7,472 nucleotides of DNA, taken from an uncultured Opitutaceae bacterium. GTDB lineage: Bacteria > Verrucomicrobiota > Verrucomicrobiia > Opitutales > Opitutaceae. Where the stretch lies: positions 1 through 7,472 of the forward strand of contig CALFNJ010000658.1 in the NCBI GenBank assembly GCA_937902865.1. Direction: 5' to 3'. The notes below the pieces were generated by a model. It had not been told where the DNA came from, searched no databases, and saw only the letters and a list, made by a program, of their open reading frames with translations. The translations under genes and the position numbers were made by a program. How positions within the stretch are numbered: position 1 is the first letter of the stretch; the number at the start of each line of letters is the position of its first letter. Below, piece by piece: positions 4,908 to 7,472 of this stretch.

Positions 4908-6062
4908 TCAGCGGCCGAAGGACTTCAGGAAATCCGCGCCGCCGACGGCCACCTTGGCCTTCTTCTTCGGCTTGGAGTTGGCGATCTTGTCCTGCAGGAG
5001 CTGCTCGTAACGCTGGGCGTCGAGCGGCAGCTCGATGGTTTCACCCGTCCAGCCCGACATCAGCATGGCGTTGGCGAGCTCGACCGAATGGATGCCCTCG
5101 ACCGCCGGCGAAACGAGCGGCGCGCCGTCGAGGATCGCGTCGGTGAAATTCTTCAGGATCTCGTTGTGCTGCCCGCCGTGCTCGAGTGGCGGCATCGCGA
5201 CGACTTCCGTCTCCGGACGGCCGAACGCCTCGGGCACCGTGCGCGAATACTCGGTCATCGGAGTCTTGTTGCGGGTGAACTGGATCTTGTCGTCCTCGTA
5301 CACCAGCCGGCCCAGCTCGCCCGCGATCTCGAGGCGGTTCGTGCCGGGCGCCTCGCCGGTCGACGTGATGAACACGCCGGACGCGCCGTTGGGAAATTCG
5401 AAATAGGCCGTGACCTCGTCTTCCACCTCGATGTCGTGATGCTTGCCGAAGCCGCAGCTCGCGCGCACGCGCTTCGGCATGCCGATCATCCACTGGAACA
5501 GGTCGAGATTGTGCGGGCACTGGTTGAGCAGCACGCCGCCGCCCTCGCCCTTCCACGTCGCGCGCCAGCTGCCCGACGCGTAATAGTGTTCGGTGCGAAA
5601 CCAATTCGTGATGATCCAGTTCACGCGCCGGATCTCGCCGAGCGCGCCATCGCGGATGAGTTGGCGGATCTTGAGATAATACTGGTCGGTGCGCTGGTTG
5701 AACATCGCCGCGAACACCTGCTTCGGGTTGGTGTAGGCCGCGATGAGCTTCTGCGCGTCGGCCTTGTGCACCGAGAGCGGCTTCTCGACCATCACGTGCA
5801 GGCCGGCCTTCAGCGCCTTGATGCCCATGGCGGTGTGATCGTAGTGCGGCGTGGCGATGAGCACGGCGTCGATCAGACCCGACGCCAGCATGTCGTCCGG
5901 CGAGGTGAACGCCTTGGCGCGCGGAGCCCGGCTGTGCTTCGCCGGATCGGCGTCGGCCACGGCCGCGACTTCGAGGCGCGGCACTTTGCCGGCGTCGATG
6001 TTCGCGACGTGCACCGAGCCCATGTTGCCTAAACCGATGACGCCGAGACGGACCTTTTTCAT
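4908..6062 (-). CDS. Gfo/Idh/MocA-family NAD(P)-dependent oxidoreductase
   Basis: This 384-residue soluble dehydrogenase has an N-terminal Rossmann fold with dinucleotide motif GLGNMG at residues 10-15. The family-defining EKP triad is at 93-95 ('GLHVMVEKPLSVHK'). The substrate-binding domain follows, with 'GGGVLLNQCPHNLDLFQWMIG' at 174-194, in which His184 and Asp187 sit where family catalytic or substrate-contacting residues lie. Family members oxidise or reduce sugars, inositols and sugar acids; the substrate here cannot be read from the sequence. The C-terminus ends in a Lys-rich tail (SKPKKKAK at 363-370) and a short 'FLKSFGR' end. The ATG at 6062 begins a textbook 'KVRLGVIGLGNMG' N-terminus. 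No Shine-Dalgarno sequence is visible upstream. The gene lies between argG (220-bp gap holding repeat arrays) and uxaC (279-bp gap), so co-transcription is possible but unproven. Confidence 0.9.
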   Translation of the reverse strand: MKKVRLGVIGLGNMGSVHVANIDAGKVPRLEVAAVADADPAKHSRAPRAKAFTSPDDMLASGLIDAVLIATPHYDHTAMGIKALKAGLHVMVEKPLSVHKADAQKLIAAYTNPKQVFAAMFNQRTDQYYLKIRQLIRDGALGEIRRVNWIITNWFRTEHYYASGSWRATWKGEGGGVLLNQCPHNLDLFQWMIGMPKRVRASCGFGKHHDIEVEDEVTAYFEFPNGASGVFITSTGEAPGTNRLEIAGELGRLVYEDDKIQFTRNKTPMTEYSRTVPEAFGRPETEVVAMPPLEHGGQHNEILKNFTDAILDGAPLVSPAVEGIHSVELANAMLMSGWTGETIELPLDAQRYEQLLQDKIANSKPKKKAKVAVGGADFLKSFGR

Positions 6063-6105
6063 GCGAAACGAAACAAACGAGTGGGGTTGGGGTGAGAAAA
6101 GCGGA

Positions 6106-6133
6106 AGCCGGACGCCTGACGCCGGACGCCGGA
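6106..6133. repeat. Four heptamers facing the larger array (CGCCGGA type)
   Basis: Four exact 7-bp units on the + strand: AGCCGGA, CGCCTGA, then CGCCGGA twice. These are the reverse complement of the TCCGGCG units at 6248-6268, so the two ends of the gap can pair imperfectly. They lie 44 bp upstream of the dehydrogenase start. Confidence 0.75.
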
Positions 6134-6140
6134 TTTAGTT

Positions 6141-6282
6141 TCAGATCATCCGACAATCCGCCCGTTTGGTCTTCCGCCCTCTGTCTTCGGGCATCCGTCC
6201 TCCGAGCATCCGATCATCCGACCTTCTGTCTTTCCGGCCCTCCGACCTCCGGCGTCTGGCCTCCGGCGTCCGTCCTCTGACC
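6141..6282. repeat. Degenerate array of about 19 units of 7-8 bp (TCCGNNN)
   Basis: On the + strand nearly every unit begins TCCG, TCTG or TCAG. Four octamers fill 6141-6172, mixed 6-8 bp units fill 6173-6200, five octamers fill 6201-6240 and six heptamers fill 6241-6282. The rhythm appears to continue for two more units (6283-6296), across the stop codon of argG. The changing unit length would break any reading frame, and no protein is encoded. On the - strand, the sense strand for argG and the dehydrogenase, the array is rich in G and A. No terminator with a T-run is visible within it. Confidence 0.78.
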
Positions 6283-7472
6283 TCAGGTCTTCGGGCCGCC
6301 CTGCGCGAGATTGCGCGCGCGGAGGCGAAGGCCGTTGAGGCGGATGAAGCCGGTGGCGTCGCTCTGGTTGTACCAGCTCTTCACGCCTTCCATCGACGCG
6401 ATGTTCATGTCGTAGAGCGAGTACTTCGACTTGCGGCCGCAGGTGATGATGTTGCCCTTGTAGAGCTTCAGCCGGACCGTGCCCGTGACGTAGCGCTGGC
6501 TCTCGTCGATCAGGGCCTGGAGCGCCTCGCGTTCCGGGGCGAACCAGAAGCCGTAGTAAACGAGTTCGGCGTACTTCGGAATGAGCGAGTCGCGCAGGTG
6601 CATGACCTCGCGGTCCATCGTGAGCGACTCCACCTGCCGGTGGCCGTGCATCAGGATCGTGCCGCCCGGAGTCTCATAGACTCCGCGGGACTTCATGCCG
6701 ACGAAACGGTTTTCCACGAGGTCGACGCGGCCGACGCCGTGCTTGCCGCCGAGCTGGTTCAGCACCTTGAGCACACCGGCGGGCGAGAGCTTGCGGCCGT
6801 TGACGGCGACGCAGTTGCCTTTGACGAAATCGAGTTCGACGTACTCCGCGCGATTCGGCGCGTCCTCGGGCGAGACCGACAGCTTGAACATGCCGCGGTT
6901 GGCCTTCGTCGTGGGATCGAACCAGGGATCCTCGAGAATGCCGGCCTCGTAGGAAATGTGCAGGAGATTCCGATCCATCGAATACGGCTTCTTCAGCGAA
7001 GCCTCGACCGGGATCTTGTGCTCGCGGCAGTAGTCGATCATCTCGGCCCGGCCCGGGAACTGGCCGCGGAACGAATCGATCTTCCACGGCGCGAGAATCG
7101 TGAGCCGCGGCGCCAGCGCCATGTAAGTGAGTTCGAACCGGCACTGGTCGTTGCCCTTGCCGGTGGCGCCGTGCGCGACGGTGTCGGCGTGCTCCTTGCG
7201 GGCGATCTCGATCTGCGCCTTGGCGATCAGCGGACGCGCGATCGAGGTGCCGAGGTAGTACTGGCCCTCGTAAATCGCATTGGCGCGGATCATCGGATAG
7301 ATGAAGTCGCGGGCGAATTCCTCGACGAGATCGAGCGTGTAGTGCTTCGCGGCACCGGTCCGGCGCGCCTTCTGCGGCAGGCCCTTCAGCTCCTCCTCCT
7401 GGCCGATGTCGGCCGCAAAGGTGACGATCTCCGCGTCGTAGGTTTCGCGGAGCCATTTGACGATGACGGACG
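6283..7472 (-). CDS. argG: Argininosuccinate synthase, 5' end outside the window
   Basis: ArgG joins citrulline and aspartate using ATP, giving argininosuccinate, AMP and pyrophosphate, the penultimate step of arginine synthesis in the cytoplasm. The frame is open to the window edge, giving 395 residues; only about the first 16 residues, including most of the SGGLDTS ATP loop, lie outside. The visible part begins at the serine of that loop (SVIVKWLRETYDAEIVTF), followed by 'ADIGQEEEL', 'RANAIYEGQYYLGTSIARPL', 'HGATGKGNDQCRFE', 'PYSMDRNLLHISYEAGILED', 'GVGRVDLVENRFVGMKSRGV' and 'YETPGG', all standard for ArgG. An internal Met at 7293 is not the real start. The enzyme is full length otherwise, with a short 'QGGPKT' tail. 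Its last codons and the TGA at 6283-6285 fall in the edge of the 7-bp repeat array, so the tail may derive from repeat sequence. Neighbouring genes are not arginine genes. Confidence 0.96.
   Translation of the reverse strand, partial: SVIVKWLRETYDAEIVTFAADIGQEEELKGLPQKARRTGAAKHYTLDLVEEFARDFIYPMIRANAIYEGQYYLGTSIARPLIAKAQIEIARKEHADTVAHGATGKGNDQCRFELTYMALAPRLTILAPWKIDSFRGQFPGRAEMIDYCREHKIPVEASLKKPYSMDRNLLHISYEAGILEDPWFDPTTKANRGMFKLSVSPEDAPNRAEYVELDFVKGNCVAVNGRKLSPAGVLKVLNQLGGKHGVGRVDLVENRFVGMKSRGVYETPGGTILMHGHRQVESLTMDREVMHLRDSLIPKYAELVYYGFWFAPEREALQALIDESQRYVTGTVRLKLYKGNIITCGRKSKYSLYDMNIASMEGVKSWYNQSDATGFIRLNGLRLRARNLAQGGPKT

Noticed and set aside
4877..4911. 7-bp dyad CTGAGTT/AACTCAG around the dehydrogenase stop as a terminator
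   Set aside because: The loop is 21 bp, the stem is not GC-rich and no T-run follows on the - strand.
5041..6156. Long - strand frame of 371 codons overlapping the dehydrogenase
   Set aside because: It is an Arg-rich out-of-frame shadow of the Gfo/Idh gene.

Overview
The window is GC-rich and densely coding. It comes from a Gram-negative chromosome: it carries a retrograde lipid-transport (Mla/MCE) ABC operon, which implies an outer membrane. The protein set and the style of the intergenic repeats remind me of Verrucomicrobia (Opitutaceae-like). That is an impression from gene content and repeat style, not a database result. I see no rRNA, tRNA, CRISPR, phage or transposase gene.

Layout. 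On the + strand from the left edge: the last 42 codons of an MlaE-type permease (1-130), mlaF ATPase (152-964) and an MCE/MlaD substrate-binding protein with a long repeat-bearing C-terminal region (1011-2003). On the - strand, read from the right edge: argininosuccinate synthase argG (7472-6283, missing only its first ~16 codons beyond the window edge), a Gfo/Idh/MocA-family dehydrogenase (6062-4908), uronate isomerase uxaC (4628-3210) and a TIM-barrel sugar isomerase/epimerase (3042-2257). The mla operon and the epimerase gene converge on the 2004-2256 gap. The middle three - strand genes fit uptake-independent sugar-acid catabolism: UxaC makes fructuronate or tagaturonate, and the epimerase and dehydrogenase are plausible partners acting on ketoses or sugar acids. 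The gaps between them are 167 and 279 bp, so they are not a tight operon.

The unusual part is between the genes. No gap exceeds 300 bp, yet each of the four large gaps holds structured repeats. Two gaps (2048-2236 and 4710-4830) carry homologous REPIN-like elements: two inverted hairpins separated by exactly 38 bp in both copies, followed at once by a second palindrome whose stem shows a compensatory base-pair change between copies. The gap at 3043-3209 carries a 35-bp inverted repeat whose arms contain three octamers. The gap at 6063-6282 is a degenerate array of about 19 units of 7-8 bp (consensus TCCGNNN), which runs into the argG stop codon and has a short opposite-facing array at its other end. 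A four-unit array with the same 7-8 bp rhythm (TCAAACC) lies beside the second REPIN-like element. These non-coding elements are the best candidates for something undescribed in this window.
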